Origin: Elusimicrobiota bacterium
Lineage (GTDB): Bacteria > Elusimicrobiota > Elusimicrobia > UBA1565 > UBA9628
DNA length: 64,000 nucleotides
NCBI GenBank assembly: GCA_023213235.1
Contig: CP096137.1
Coordinates: 1,815,047-1,879,046 of the forward strand
Direction of reading: 5' to 3'
Shown here: piece after piece, positions 1 to 8,711 of the stretch
How the letters are laid out: every line of letters starts with the position of its first letter
Position numbering within the stretch: the first letter of the stretch is position 1
Notes under the pieces: model-generated
Seen by the model: only the letters and a program-made list of their open reading frames with translations
Told to the model about the DNA's origin: nothing
The model's database searches: none
Program-made: the position numbers and the translations under genes

Positions 1-2
1 CC

Positions 3-706
3 TACGGGGGCGACTACTTCAAGGGCGGCGAGTATCTCGACTACGAGCGGGACAAGCGCGTCCTGCAGCGCAACTTCGGCGAGCGCGTCCGCGAGCTGCG
101 GGCGCTGGCGCCGGAGGCCCGCGATCTCCTCGAGATCGGCTCGGCCTACGGCTACTTCCTCGAGCTGGCGCGCGCCCATTGGCGCGTCCGCGGCCTCGAC
201 GTCTCGGAAGCCGCCGCCGCCGCCGCCCGCGAGCGCTTCGGAGTCGACGTGCGCGCCGCCGACTTCCTGTCCCTGCCCGACGAGCCGGAGAGCGTCGATC
301 TCGTCTGCTTGTGGGACACGATCGAGCACCTGGCACATCCGGTCCGCGTCATCGAGAAGGCCGCCCACTGGCTGCGCCCGGGCGGGCACCTCGTGATGAC
401 CACGGGCGACCTCAGCAGCGCGCTCGCGCGCCGGCGGGGGAGAACTGGCGGCAGATCCACCCTCCGACCCACCTCTATTACTTCACGCGGGCGACTCTGC
501 GCCGCGCTGTCGAAAGCGCGGGGCTCGCGGTGGTCGAGGAGCGCTCGATCGCCCACACCCGCGATCTCGTCTCAATGCTCCACGGCCTCGCCGCGCGCTG
601 GGGCCTGCCTTGGCCCGGGACGCCGGGCGGCTTCATCGTTCCGGTCACCTTGGACTTCGGCGACCTTCTTCTCCTCGCCGCGCGCAAGCCCGAGCGACCG
701 CGATGA
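3..706 (+). CDS. SAM-dependent methyltransferase (5' partial, frameshifted)
   Basis: This is a class I methyltransferase of the Methyltransf_11/23 kind. The open frame starts before the window edge. The SAM-binding motif I is visible as LLEIGSAYGYFLELA, followed by an acidic LDVSE loop. A post-motif II region reads VCLWDTIEHLAHP, and LRPGGHLVMTTGD follows. The frame breaks in a G5 run at 436-440; one extra G joins it to a tail reading ENWRQIHPPTHLYYFT, which is typical of methyltransferases found near sugar and lipid biosynthesis genes. The stop overlaps the next start as ATGA. The substrate cannot be told from sequence. Confidence 0.8.
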   Translation, partial: RGRLLQGRRVSRLRAGQARPAAQLRRARPRAAGAGAGGPRSPRDRLGLRLLPRAGARPLARPRPRRLGSRRRRRPRALRSRRARRRLPVPARRAGERRSRLLVGHDRAPGTSGPRHREGRPLAAPGRAPRDDHGRPQQRARAPAGENWRQIHPPTHLYYFTRATLRRAVESAGLAVVEERSIAHTRDLVSMLHGLAARWGLPWPGTPGGFIVPVTLDFGDLLLLAARKPERPR

Positions 707-2193
707 CCCGCCGCCCGCTCCTCCTCGCTGCCCTGGTCTGCGCCGCGGCGACATTCCTCGCCTTCGCCCCGTCGCTGGGCTTCGGCTGGCTCCCGGCCTG
801 GGACGACGGATACCTCCTCAATAATCAGGCCATCCGAGGCCTGGACGCTGAGCATCTGCGCGCGATCTTCTCTCTGTCGCGCAACGAAGCCTCGCTGCGC
901 TACCAGCCGCTGAACTACCTTCTCTGGGCGGTGAATTATCGCGTCTCCGGCCTGGCGCCCTTCTCGTACCACCTCACCAGCGTCCTGCTGCACGCGCTCA
1001 ACGCGGGTTTGCTGTGCGTCCTGCTGGCCGCGCTCCTGCCCGGCGTCGCGCCGCGGCGCGCCGCCTTGGCGGCGGGCGCCGCCGCCTTGCTGTGGGCGCT
1101 GCACCCGCTGCGCGTCGAGGCCGTGTCGTGGGCCGTGGCGCGGGGCCACGCGCTCGCCCTCTTTTTCCTGCTCCTCGCCGCGTTGGCCCGCCTGCGCGCC
1201 GAGCGGCCGGGCTCGGCGTGGTACGCGGCCTCTCTCGCCGCGGCGGCGGCGGCCGTCCTTTCCTACCCCGCGGCCATCGGCGGCTGCGCCGCCCTCGCCT
1301 TGATGGGCGGACTGCGTCGGCGGGACCTGCCGGAGAAGATCCCTTATCTCGCGATCGCGGTTCTCGGCGCGCTGGCCGCGGCCGCTACCCGGTACGGCGG
1401 TCAGGGTCCCTGGGACAAGCCGCCGGAGCTCGGCGCCCTCGGCCTCGCCGCTCAGGGCTTGCGCGCCTGCTACGCATGGATCGATTACCTCTGGCGCGCG
1501 TGGCGCCCGTTCGGCCTCTCGCCGTTCTACGTCGTCTTGATCAATCGGCCCCCGTTCCACTGGAGTTATTTCGCGCATGCGACCGTGCTGCTCGGCTTGA
1601 CGGTCGCCGCGTGGCGCGCCCGCGCCGCCTATCCGGCGGCGCCGCTAGTGTGGGCCGGCTATCTCGTCGCGGCCTTCCCGTTCGTCGGCATCAGCGAGGG
1701 CGTGTTCGTCGCCTGCGACCGCTACACCTACGTCCCCGGCGTGTTCTGGTCGTTCCTCGCCGCTTGGGCGCTGTCCCGCGGCGGCGCGCGCGCACTTCGC
1801 CTGGTCGCGCTGGCCGCGCTCGGGTTCCTGCTTTGGCGCACGCTTGCCGAGCAGCCTCGCTGGAAAGACGAGGTCGTCTTCTACGAGGCGCTCGCCGCCG
1901 ACCTGAGAGGGGATCCCTACGAATCCATCGCCGCCTGGCGCTTGGGCGCCGCCTACCTCCAGCGCGGCTACGGTCCGCGCGCGGCGGCCGCGCTCGACCG
2001 CGCGATCTCCTTGGCCCCGGGCGAACCCAACGCACGGGGTCTGCGCGGCCAATACCGCCTCTCCATCGGCGATCTGACCGGCGCGCGCGAGGATCTCGAG
2101 ATGTCCATACGGGTCAAGCCGCGTCCGGCGCTCGTCCGCAGCTTGGACGAGGTGCGCCAGAAAGAAAAGCAGTTCCAGCGCCGGCGCCGCTGA
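703..2193 (+). CDS. TMTC-like multi-spanning membrane protein with C-terminal TPR
   Basis: A polytopic protein of about 496 residues. It resembles the family around eukaryotic TMTC O-mannosyltransferases and bacterial GT39/GT83-like membrane glycosyltransferases. The first external loop has the WDDGYLLNNQAIRGL and YQPLNYLLW pattern of that family. About ten hydrophobic segments follow, and the last 110 residues form TPR-like helices. The ATG overlaps the methyltransferase stop as ATGA, so this start is preferred to the upstream in-frame one. A paralogue lies at 58691-59914. Transfer of a lipid-linked sugar is an inference from family. Confidence 0.75.
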   Translation: MTRRPLLLAALVCAAATFLAFAPSLGFGWLPAWDDGYLLNNQAIRGLDAEHLRAIFSLSRNEASLRYQPLNYLLWAVNYRVSGLAPFSYHLTSVLLHALNAGLLCVLLAALLPGVAPRRAALAAGAAALLWALHPLRVEAVSWAVARGHALALFFLLLAALARLRAERPGSAWYAASLAAAAAAVLSYPAAIGGCAALALMGGLRRRDLPEKIPYLAIAVLGALAAAATRYGGQGPWDKPPELGALGLAAQGLRACYAWIDYLWRAWRPFGLSPFYVVLINRPPFHWSYFAHATVLLGLTVAAWRARAAYPAAPLVWAGYLVAAFPFVGISEGVFVACDRYTYVPGVFWSFLAAWALSRGGARALRLVALAALGFLLWRTLAEQPRWKDEVVFYEALAADLRGDPYESIAAWRLGAAYLQRGYGPRAAAALDRAISLAPGEPNARGLRGQYRLSIGDLTGAREDLEMSIRVKPRPALVRSLDEVRQKEKQFQRRRR

Positions 2194-2235
2194 TTCGGGG
2201 GTTCGTGAGATTAGGTCTACTTGTCGTTTTTGTCC

Positions 2236-2264
2236 TTGCGCCTGGACCAGCCCTGGGGTAGAAT
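2236..2264 (+). promoter_or_regulatory. Predicted leaderless promoter of the response regulator
   Basis: TTGCGC at 2236-2241, a 17-bp spacer and TAGAAT at 2259-2264. Only 7 nt separate the -10 from the GTG start, so the transcript would begin at or next to the start codon. Confidence 0.55.
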
Positions 2265-2271
2265 TTGTGCC

Positions 2272-2970
2272 GTGCGCAAGGTCCTCATCGTCGACGACGA
2301 ATTCCTGAGCAGATGTCTTTTCCGGCGAATTCTCAAGGACGCGGATATCTCGGTGTGCGACGCGGCTACTGCGGCCGAGGCCCACAAAGCGATCGCGCGC
2401 GACCGGCCGATGGCCGTCGTCCTTGACTGGCTTCTCGGCGACGGCGTCGACGGCCCCGGCTTTCTGCGCGAACTTCGACGTCGGGACGCGACGTTGCCCG
2501 TCGTGATGATCACCGCTCAGCGCTGTAGCGAGATCGACGAAGCGGCGGCCTTCCGGCACGGAGCGAATCTTTTCTTCCAGAAGGACGAGGTCTTCGCCAA
2601 TGGCCCGGCGTTCGTGAGGCATTTAAAAGCCCTGATGCTGGCGCGGGCGCAGGCGCCCGAGACGGAAGGCACGGTGATCGAGCTCGACGGACTGCGGCTG
2701 TCGCCGCGGCTCGGGAAGCTCCATGTGGAGGGGCGCGAAGTCGTGCTCAATCCCAAGGAGCTGGGGCTTCTTCAGGCGCTCCTGCGCCATGCCGGCATCG
2801 TTCATCCCGCAGAGACTCTGTGGTCCACGGTCTGGGGCGAGACTCACTCGGGCGATTGGCACCACACGCTCGACAACCGCGTCTCAACGCTGCGCCGTAA
2901 GCTCGGCCGTAAGTGGGGCGCCCGCTTGGTCAGCCGGAAAGGCCAGGGCTACCTCCTCGATCTCGCCTAA
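2272..2970 (+). CDS. OmpR/PhoB-family response regulator
   Basis: A two-domain regulator of 232 residues. Residues 1-120 are a receiver domain, with the acidic pair in VLIVDDE, the phospho-acceptor Asp in VVLDWLLGD, a conserved Thr in VMITAQ and the switch Lys in FFQKDE. Residues 135-232 are an OmpR-type winged helix, with LNPKELGLLQALL, the DNA-recognition segment TLDNRVSTLRRKLG and the closing hairpin RKGQGYLL. The GTG at 2272 starts directly at the first beta strand, and the region before it holds a promoter, so longer upstream starts are rejected. No kinase gene is adjacent; target genes are unknown. Confidence 0.88.
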   Translation: MRKVLIVDDEFLSRCLFRRILKDADISVCDAATAAEAHKAIARDRPMAVVLDWLLGDGVDGPGFLRELRRRDATLPVVMITAQRCSEIDEAAAFRHGANLFFQKDEVFANGPAFVRHLKALMLARAQAPETEGTVIELDGLRLSPRLGKLHVEGREVVLNPKELGLLQALLRHAGIVHPAETLWSTVWGETHSGDWHHTLDNRVSTLRRKLGRKWGARLVSRKGQGYLLDLA

Positions 2971-3099
2971 CGCGGGTTCCCGGGCTCCGTGGTGGGGATT
3001 TTGTGGAGATGGGGCCGTATACTCCTTGTGACAATTTTATGGCCGCCGCATGAGCTCTGGCGGCTTGCCGTCGTCATCTGAACTGTGAGATCGAACGAA

Positions 3100-4044
3100 A
3101 TGAAATCAATAGTGATAATTTTGACGGCCATCCTGCTCTCGGTCTCCACATCCGCGGCGGAAGCCAAGCAATTCAAGACTCCGGGCGATTTTTACAAAGG
3201 GCAACAGGGCGGATTGGATCCGGATGCGGTCGAGGTCTTAAAAAAGGATATCCCGCTGGCAAAGCGCGTTCTAATCGATTGCGCCGCGAACGGCGCGGTG
3301 AAGGAACGTCAGTCCTGCGCAGTGTACGCTCAATACATCGGTTCGGCGGACCTGGCTGATGCATTGGCGAATTTTATCGATGATCGCGACAAGGAGGTTC
3401 GGCTGACGGCGGCGCAGTCATTGCGTGCGATTGCGCCCGAGCGCGCGAGCAAGGTTCTTTTGACGCTTCTGGAGGATCCGGAGCCAGTCGTGAGAGAGTC
3501 GGCTTTAAACCACATCCATGCGATAGGTGGTCGTGCGGCGAACGACATAGTCCGGAAGCGATTGGCCGACCCCGATCCTGCGGTTCGATTGACAGCGGCG
3601 GGGCTCCTTGCCGAAGATGGCCAGGAAATTTCGCGAGATATGATCGCGCCGAATATTTCGAAACAGATCGAAAAGGAAAACAAGAAAATCGAAATCAAAG
3701 GGAAAGCGCTTATTCTTCTTGGCCGTGTAGGGAACGAGAAGGATATAGCCACTTTCGACGAAATCCTTTCGCATCGGAGCGATTACAATAAACGCGACGC
3801 GCGCATTGGGCGCCAATTGCTTCGAATGAAGCTTGCTAAAAACATTGGAGACCGGGATTCGCTCATTGATGAGGCATTCCGTGATGAGAGACTCCGGGAT
3901 TGGATTACCGCGGAGATGGTGCGAAGATTTAGGTCAGGCGATTCAAGCGTCCGGCGAATCGTCGAATCCATCGCAAAGAACGCCGGCCATCCGGCTAAGC
4001 TGCAGGCAGAAGGGGCATTGGGTTTAATCGATAAGCGTGATTGA
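3100..4044 (+). CDS. Secreted HEAT-repeat protein
   Basis: A 314-residue protein with a clear signal peptide (MKSIVIILTAILLSVSTSAA). It is followed by helical HEAT/PBS-lyase-like repeats. At least four can be seen around residues 85-200, each with the pattern D.D..VR..AA..L. The ATG at 3100 is chosen over the GTG at 3085 because it begins the signal sequence. Base composition is clearly less GC-rich than in the flanking core genes, which suggests recent acquisition. Its stop lies just before the target duplication of the following insertion sequence. It is probably a periplasmic protein-binding scaffold; the partner is unknown. Confidence 0.75.
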   Translation: MKSIVIILTAILLSVSTSAAEAKQFKTPGDFYKGQQGGLDPDAVEVLKKDIPLAKRVLIDCAANGAVKERQSCAVYAQYIGSADLADALANFIDDRDKEVRLTAAQSLRAIAPERASKVLLTLLEDPEPVVRESALNHIHAIGGRAANDIVRKRLADPDPAVRLTAAGLLAEDGQEISRDMIAPNISKQIEKENKKIEIKGKALILLGRVGNEKDIATFDEILSHRSDYNKRDARIGRQLLRMKLAKNIGDRDSLIDEAFRDERLRDWITAEMVRRFRSGDSSVRRIVESIAKNAGHPAKLQAEGALGLIDKRD

Positions 4045-4087
4045 GACGTTGACCTGAGCCCCTTCTTCGGACAGATCTGAAGTTGAG

Positions 4088-4894
4088 TCATCCGACGTTC
4101 TGAGCTTGTAGCATTGCGCGGCTTCTGTCCGCAAACTCCTCAGGCGTGAGCTGCCCCAATGAGCTGTGTGGCCGTTTGCCGTTGTACTTCTTTCTCCAAT
4201 TCTCGATTACTAGTCTTGCTTCAGGTAAAGTCTCAAACCAGTTCTCGTTTAAGCATTCATCCCTGAACTTGCCGTTGAAGCTTTCGACGTAGCTGTTGTC
4301 CGTCGGCTTGCCTGGCCGAATGAAATCCAGCTTCACGCCGCGGCGATACGCCCAAGCATCCAGAGCCTGTCCGGCGAACTCCGGTCCGTTGTCGGTTCGA
4401 ATCACCTTCGGCAACCCGTGTGTTTCCGCCAGCCGATCGAGCACTCGAGCCACGCGCACGCCGTTGAGCGACGTATCGACTTCGATCGCTGGACATTCCC
4501 GCGTGTAGTCGTCGACTACGGTTAATGCCCGGATCTTCCGGCCGTTAGCTAGCGCTTCTGAGACGAAGTCCATGGACCAGTTCTGATTGGGTCGCGCGGC
4601 CAGCGGCATCGGCACGCGCAAGGTGCAGGCCCGCTTGCGTCGTTTCCGTCGACGAAGGGCCAAGCCTTCCTCGCGGTAGAGCCGCTGAACGCGCTTGTGG
4701 TTGATCTTCAGCCCCGAGCGCCTCAGCATCACGTAAAGCCGCCTATAACCGAACCTGGGCCATTGCAGGGCCAACTGCTGCATCTGCTCGCGCACCGGGC
4801 CGTCCTGTCGCCGCGATCGATAATACAGACTCGATCGAGACAAACACGTCAGGCGCGCCGCCCTGCTTAATTTAAGGCCCAAGGTTTCGACCAA
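4088..4894 (-). CDS. IS3-family transposase OrfB (DDE integrase)
   Basis: The catalytic half of the transposase, about 268 residues. An HTH_21-type segment (RFGYRRLYVML) is followed by an rve core. The DDE triad is in WSMDFVSE, IRTDNGPEF and NSYVESFNGKFRDECL. The C-terminus RPHSSLGQLTPEEFA is typical of the family. The annotated TTG at 4894 is probably not used. Instead a -1 frameshift at 4933-4939 should make an OrfAB fusion, since the frame is open between the slip site and this ORF. Confidence 0.93.
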   Translation of the reverse strand: MVETLGLKLSRAARLTCLSRSSLYYRSRRQDGPVREQMQQLALQWPRFGYRRLYVMLRRSGLKINHKRVQRLYREEGLALRRRKRRKRACTLRVPMPLAARPNQNWSMDFVSEALANGRKIRALTVVDDYTRECPAIEVDTSLNGVRVARVLDRLAETHGLPKVIRTDNGPEFAGQALDAWAYRRGVKLDFIRPGKPTDNSYVESFNGKFRDECLNENWFETLPEARLVIENWRKKYNGKRPHSSLGQLTPEEFADRSRAMLQAQNVG

Positions 4895-4926
4895 GTGCGC
4901 GACAGCTTTGCGCTTGGCCTTGGGCC

Positions 4927-5193
4927 TTACCAGTTTTTTGAGAGCAACTCCTTGAGCGCTTTATTGTCGAGCAGCTGATCGGCGAGCATGTGCTTAAGCT
5001 TGCCATTTTCAGCCTCAAGCGCCTTCAGCCGCCGCGCTTCGCTGACATTCATTCCGCCGTATTTGGCCTTCCAGCGGTAGAATGTCGTTGTCGTGATGCC
5101 GTGCTGCCGGCAAAGTTCGGCCGTTTTAGCACCGGCGTCCGCTTGCTTCAAAACTGCGATGATCTGTTCTTCGGTGAATTGCTTTCGCGGCAT
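4927..5193 (-). CDS. IS3-family transposase OrfA (HTH protein)
   Basis: An 88-residue protein with an N-terminal helix-turn-helix (FTEEQIIAVLKQADAGAKTA) and the WKAKYGGMNVSEARRLK segment typical of IS407-group OrfA. A short leucine-zipper-like helix leads to the end. It binds the terminal repeats and, fused to OrfB by frameshifting, forms the active transposase. Confidence 0.92.
   Translation of the reverse strand: MPRKQFTEEQIIAVLKQADAGAKTAELCRQHGITTTTFYRWKAKYGGMNVSEARRLKALEAENGKLKHMLADQLLDNKALKELLSKNW
4933..4939 (-). promoter_or_regulatory. Programmed -1 frameshift site of the IS407-group element
   Basis: On the minus strand the orfA codons read TCA AAA AAC TGG TAA. A AAA AAC is the classical X XXY YYZ slippery heptamer in the correct phase. 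Slipping back one base enters an open frame that runs into orfB. Confidence 0.85.
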
Positions 5194-5293
5194 TTGAGTC
5201 CTCCGTGCGTGATTTTATCACGTCGGACTCAACTATCAAACTGTCCGAATTACGGGGCTCAGGTCAACGTAGCTGTTGAATTTGGCCGTCAAC

Positions 5294-6583
5294 ATGCGAC
5301 TAAGCACTCTCTTCGTCATCATGTTTGGGTCCTCTGCGTGGGGATTCGAGAATATTTGCACCCACCCGGAGATGGTCCAGAATTCCGCCATACTGCTTTC
5401 GAGCGTGACGAAAGGGAATTATCTCGAGGCCAGCAGCTTCGACACCGTGCATCAGATGCGCCTCGGCACACGCGACGAAGACGGCGGCCCTAGCAGCCTT
5501 TCCATCCTGCGCGCCGTCATGAATCATTTCTACGAAGCGCCCACCGGGCGAGCCCTGTCAGTGCCCGGCGTGCTTCCGTACGTCATGTTGAGTGGCAACG
5601 AAGACGCGGTCACACTAGGAACGCGCTATCACGCTGAAGCTGTCGGGCTCTATCGCTCGAATCAAAAGTCGTTGGCTTACAATAAGCTCGGACACGCTCT
5701 GCACCTGCTAGCGGATCTCTATCAGCCGGCGCATACCCATAACGACGCGCATATCCCCACCGTCACCTACGACAAATCCCTCCTGGAAGCATACGTTGAA
5801 GGACAATGCCACTCTGTCGCTAATTACATTCCTGCTGGCGACGCAGTTTTCCATGAACCGACGAATGATGTCTCCGAGCTCATGGCGCGTGGAGCATTGG
5901 AGACTTATAATCGAGCCATTTTTTTCAGCAACGGCGACGGCGTGTCTCCCCGCGGACTTCTCAGGGATAATGAATTACTTCTTACGCAGGTCGATGGCGT
6001 CGAAGGAAGCCCCAACAAGTGCTTGGCGGCCCGGCACTGGATTCTTCGGGATCCGATCACGGAGAATGAACTGTGTTACGACGACGCGTTGAAACAGGAG
6101 GGGACGCTTTCCGACTCGTTCTACAATGATTGGTGGGAGGTTTACGGTTCTCCGATCGCACGCCGATTGAACGCCGCTAGCGTCTTTACATTCTATGTCG
6201 ACCGGTATGAAAAAGTCGAAAACGGCCACGAACAGACACTGACCCAGGATTTCGCCGCCACGCAACTGAAGCCCGCCGTCGAGCGCGGGGCCGGGATGAT
6301 CGAGCTCTTTGCGAAAAGAGTCGATTCGGCGTCCCCGATCATCAGCGATCTCGTCACGGGGAGCGGGCGCCCATTCTTCGAGAACGACGTTATCGACGAC
6401 GACGTTATCGATGTCTCGGTCGAAGATCCGGCCTCCCCAGATGACTCTCCTTTCCCGTCGGGCATTTATCAGCTCTATTTGACTCGAGAGTCCGCTCCGG
6501 AAATGCGTATCCAGCCGGATATAGGAATTGTTCAACGTCAGCTTAAACGGGACACTTTGCTGTTAAAAGTTACTGACATCTAG
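5294..6583 (+). CDS. Secreted zinc-dependent phospholipase C / S1-P1-like protein
   Basis: About 430 residues with a signal peptide (MRLSTLFVIMFGSSAWG). The mature protein has HP near the N-terminus and the motif HALHLLADLYQPAHTHND at about residues 134-151. This is the helix with metal-ligand His and Asp residues seen in Zn_dep_PLPC proteins and S1/P1 nucleases. It sits between two insertion sequences. The last codons (TDI, stop) lie within the presumed left end of the next element, so the original C-terminus may be lost. Phospholipase rather than nuclease activity is inferred from the motif spacing. GC content is lower than in the core genes. Confidence 0.65.
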   Translation: MRLSTLFVIMFGSSAWGFENICTHPEMVQNSAILLSSVTKGNYLEASSFDTVHQMRLGTRDEDGGPSSLSILRAVMNHFYEAPTGRALSVPGVLPYVMLSGNEDAVTLGTRYHAEAVGLYRSNQKSLAYNKLGHALHLLADLYQPAHTHNDAHIPTVTYDKSLLEAYVEGQCHSVANYIPAGDAVFHEPTNDVSELMARGALETYNRAIFFSNGDGVSPRGLLRDNELLLTQVDGVEGSPNKCLAARHWILRDPITENELCYDDALKQEGTLSDSFYNDWWEVYGSPIARRLNAASVFTFYVDRYEKVENGHEQTLTQDFAATQLKPAVERGAGMIELFAKRVDSASPIISDLVTGSGRPFFENDVIDDDVIDVSVEDPASPDDSPFPSGIYQLYLTRESAPEMRIQPDIGIVQRQLKRDTLLLKVTDI

Positions 6584-6630
6584 TTCTGGTGCCGTCCTTC
6601 CGTGGAGCCGTGATAAAATGGAGTATCACC

Positions 6631-6989
6631 ATGGAAGAAGCCACGATGACGAAGGAAGTCCCGACGCAGTCGGCCGAGAAGTTCATCGCTGACGTGCGCC
6701 GCAAGACGCGCCGGAAGTTCTCATCCGAAGAGAAAATCCGCATCGTGCTGGAAGGCATGAAGCGCGAGATGTCGGTGACCGAGCTGTGTCGGCGGGAAAG
6801 TATTCCGACGCCGGTGTACTACAGCTGGGTCAAGGACTTCATGGAGGCGGGCAAGTCGCGGCTCAAACGCGATTTGATGCGCGACGCGAGCAAGGGCGAG
6901 GTCAAGGACCTGCGGTCTGAGAACGAGCGCCTGAAGATCCTGCTGGCCGACAAAGAGCTGGCGATCTCGCTGCTTAAAAAAGCCTCTAG
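6631..6989 (+). CDS. IS3-like transposase OrfA
   Basis: A helix-turn-helix protein of about 120 residues: RKFSSEEKIRIVLEGMKRE, then VTELCRRESIPTPVYYSWVK, then a coiled coil ending LAISLLKK. As sequenced, the frame runs on past an A6 tract at 6976-6981 to a stop at 7039-7041. With one more A it would stop at TAG 6987-6989, the usual OrfA end, and orfB would lie in the -1 frame. The ATG at 6631 is taken as the start. Confidence 0.8.
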
Positions 6990-7009
6990 AACGCCGCCGG
7001 ACGCTTCAG

Positions 7010-7978
7010 ATGAAGCCGATCCAGCGAGCAGCCCTTATTGAGGGCATGGAATCACGCGGGCCAGGCCGCCGCAAGCGGCTGAGGGACGTTTCTGTCCCAT
7101 CCTCGACCTACTATGCGTGGAAGGCACGCTACGAGGCCGAGGGCACGCATGGGCTTGAGCATCGCGGTCGTGGGCGGCGCGCGTGGAACGCGCTGACGGA
7201 TCGGGAAGAGGCGATAGTGCTCCGGGTGGCCCACGACCGCCCGGAGCTGTCGCCGCGGCTTCTGTCGGTCCATCTTGTCGACGAGGAAGATGAATCAATC
7301 TCGGAGTCGACGGTGTTCCGAATCCTGAAGAAGTACAACCTGATCGTGCCTCGCCCGTTGGACCAGCGGCCGGCGGCCAAGCAGTGGAGCCACAAGACGA
7401 CGCGGTGCGACGAGATTTACCAGTGCGACGCGACGATGTTCATTATCCCGGGCTGGGGCCGCTACAAAGCGATCCCGGTGATCGATGATTTTTCACGAAA
7501 GCTGCTGGCACTGCCGCTCAAGCCCGACGAGACGTCGTTCTCGATCGCGGACGCAATGGAAGAAGCCCTTGAAAACGCCCGGCGCGAGGGTCATAATCCC
7601 CGGACGAAGCCGAAGATGCTCAGCGACAACGGGCCAGGGTTCATCGGTGAGATCCTGGCAAATTACTTAAAGGCCAGAGGCATCGGGCACATCTTCGGGG
7701 CGCCGTATCACCCGCAGACGCAGGGCAAGGTCGAGAGACTCAACCGAAAGATCAAAGAGGCGATGTGCCTGGAGATCAGCTGCTCGCCGGATGAGCTTCA
7801 GCGAAAGCTACGCGAGTTCATGCGGGTCTACAACGCGACGCCCCACAGTTCGATTTTCAACGTGAGTCCGAATCAGATGTACGCCGGGAGGCTGAAGAAA
7901 ATCCTGAAACGACGCGCGGCGATCAAGCGCAAGACGCTGAATCGCCGCAGGTTGGAGAACCTCGGAGGGATGGCCTAA
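7010..7978 (+). CDS. IS3-like transposase OrfB (DDE integrase)
   Basis: 322 residues. An N-terminal HTH (VPSSTYYAWKARYE) is followed by a second HTH (SESTVFRILKKYNL). The rve core has the acidic triad in YQCDATMF, MLSDNGPGF and KVERLNRKIKE. It is probably made as a fusion with the upstream OrfA. The basic C-terminal tail is longer than in IS407-type transposases. Confidence 0.85.
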   Translation: MKPIQRAALIEGMESRGPGRRKRLRDVSVPSSTYYAWKARYEAEGTHGLEHRGRGRRAWNALTDREEAIVLRVAHDRPELSPRLLSVHLVDEEDESISESTVFRILKKYNLIVPRPLDQRPAAKQWSHKTTRCDEIYQCDATMFIIPGWGRYKAIPVIDDFSRKLLALPLKPDETSFSIADAMEEALENARREGHNPRTKPKMLSDNGPGFIGEILANYLKARGIGHIFGAPYHPQTQGKVERLNRKIKEAMCLEISCSPDELQRKLREFMRVYNATPHSSIFNVSPNQMYAGRLKKILKRRAAIKRKTLNRRRLENLGGMA

Positions 7979-8025
7979 GTGTCAGTAAGCATGTGTCCAA
8001 GATTGGCTGAACCGCTACATCGCAG

Positions 8026-8317
8026 GTGCCGTTGTCGAGCTTTGAGGAGGCGCAGGCGAAGATTGGAGAATACGTCGAGTACTACAACTTCAAGCGCCCG
8101 CACCAAGGCATCGGCAACCTGATCCCGGCGGATCGGTTCTTCCGGGTGGCCAACGCGGTGCAGGAAGCCGTCGCGGAGAACACCGAGAAGGTCGAGCAGG
8201 AGAAAGGTCCGCTCGTCGACTACAAGCCGCCGACGTACATCATCGCCAACATCGGCGGCAAAGAGATGCGCTTAGTCGCAAAAGACGCGAAGATCACGCT
8301 CGAGGAGAAGCCCGATG
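8026..8317 (+). pseudogene. C-terminal fragment of a DDE transposase
   Basis: The conserved end of an rve transposase is visible (YYNFKRPHQGIGNLIPADRFF), followed by a family-specific tail. The catalytic core and N-terminus are missing, and a stop precedes the fragment. It probably belonged to an older element cut by the neighbouring insertion. As sequenced the frame reads on to 8679, but the real end is probably near the orfA start at 8315. Confidence 0.65.
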
Positions 8318-8691
8318 CGAACAGCCAAGCTGCCAAGCCCGCAGGAACGGATGGACCTGATCGTGCTGGGAATGGGCCGGCAGAAGCCGGTGGCGCAGCT
8401 GTGCCGGGAAGCGCGTGTGTCGAAAGTGCTGTTCTACCGGTGGATGGGACGGGTAAGGCGGGCGGGGCTCAAGGAGCTGGAGCCAGCGCGGCCGGGCCCG
8501 AAGGAGATTCGATTGGACGACCCGGAAGCGGAGATCAGGAAGCTGCGGCTGAAGATCGCGGCGCTGGAGAAGGACAAGAAGAAGCTGCGCAAGGCGAACG
8601 AATACCTGGAGCTGGTGATCAAGACGGCGAAGCGGATCATCCGGCGCCGGGGTTGGGAGGAGCCGCAGGCCCCGTCTAAAAAAACGGCTAG
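8315..8691 (+). CDS. Transposase OrfA-like HTH protein
   Basis: About 125 residues with an HTH (KPVAQLCREARVSKVLFYRW) and a long heptad-rich helix (LRLKIAALEKDKKKLRKANE). As sequenced the frame continues out of register to 9163. A single extra A in the A7 run at 8678-8684 would end it at TAG 8689-8691 and place orfB in the -1 frame, as expected for an OrfA/OrfAB element. Confidence 0.7.
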
Positions 8692-8711
8692 CGAGCCAAA
8701 GGACCCGAGAA

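Larger units (their letters stand above)
4050..5266. mobile_element. IS3-family (IS407-group) insertion sequence, complete
   Basis: A 1217-bp element. Imperfect terminal inverted repeats begin TGACCTGAGCCCC at both ends and share about 40 alignable bases. It is flanked by a 4-bp direct repeat, ACGT, at 4046-4049 and 5267-5270. This duplication length matches the IS407 group. Transposase genes orfA and orfB lie on the minus strand with a canonical slippery heptamer between them. All parts are intact, so the element is probably recent and may be active. Confidence 0.93.
6570..7988. mobile_element. IS3-like insertion sequence
   Basis: Two transposase ORFs are bounded by the inverted ends TTACTGACA (6570-6578) and TGTCAGTAA (7980-7988), with further similarity inward (TAG two bases in). 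No target duplication is visible, which fits recombination with the neighbouring element. The left end supplies the stop codon of the upstream phospholipase-like gene. Confidence 0.65.

Noticed and set aside
3028..3081. A 17-codon GTG frame 4 nt after a TATACT box
   Set aside because: It could be a leader peptide, but it has no repeated codons or hairpin to support attenuation, and no -35 is seen.
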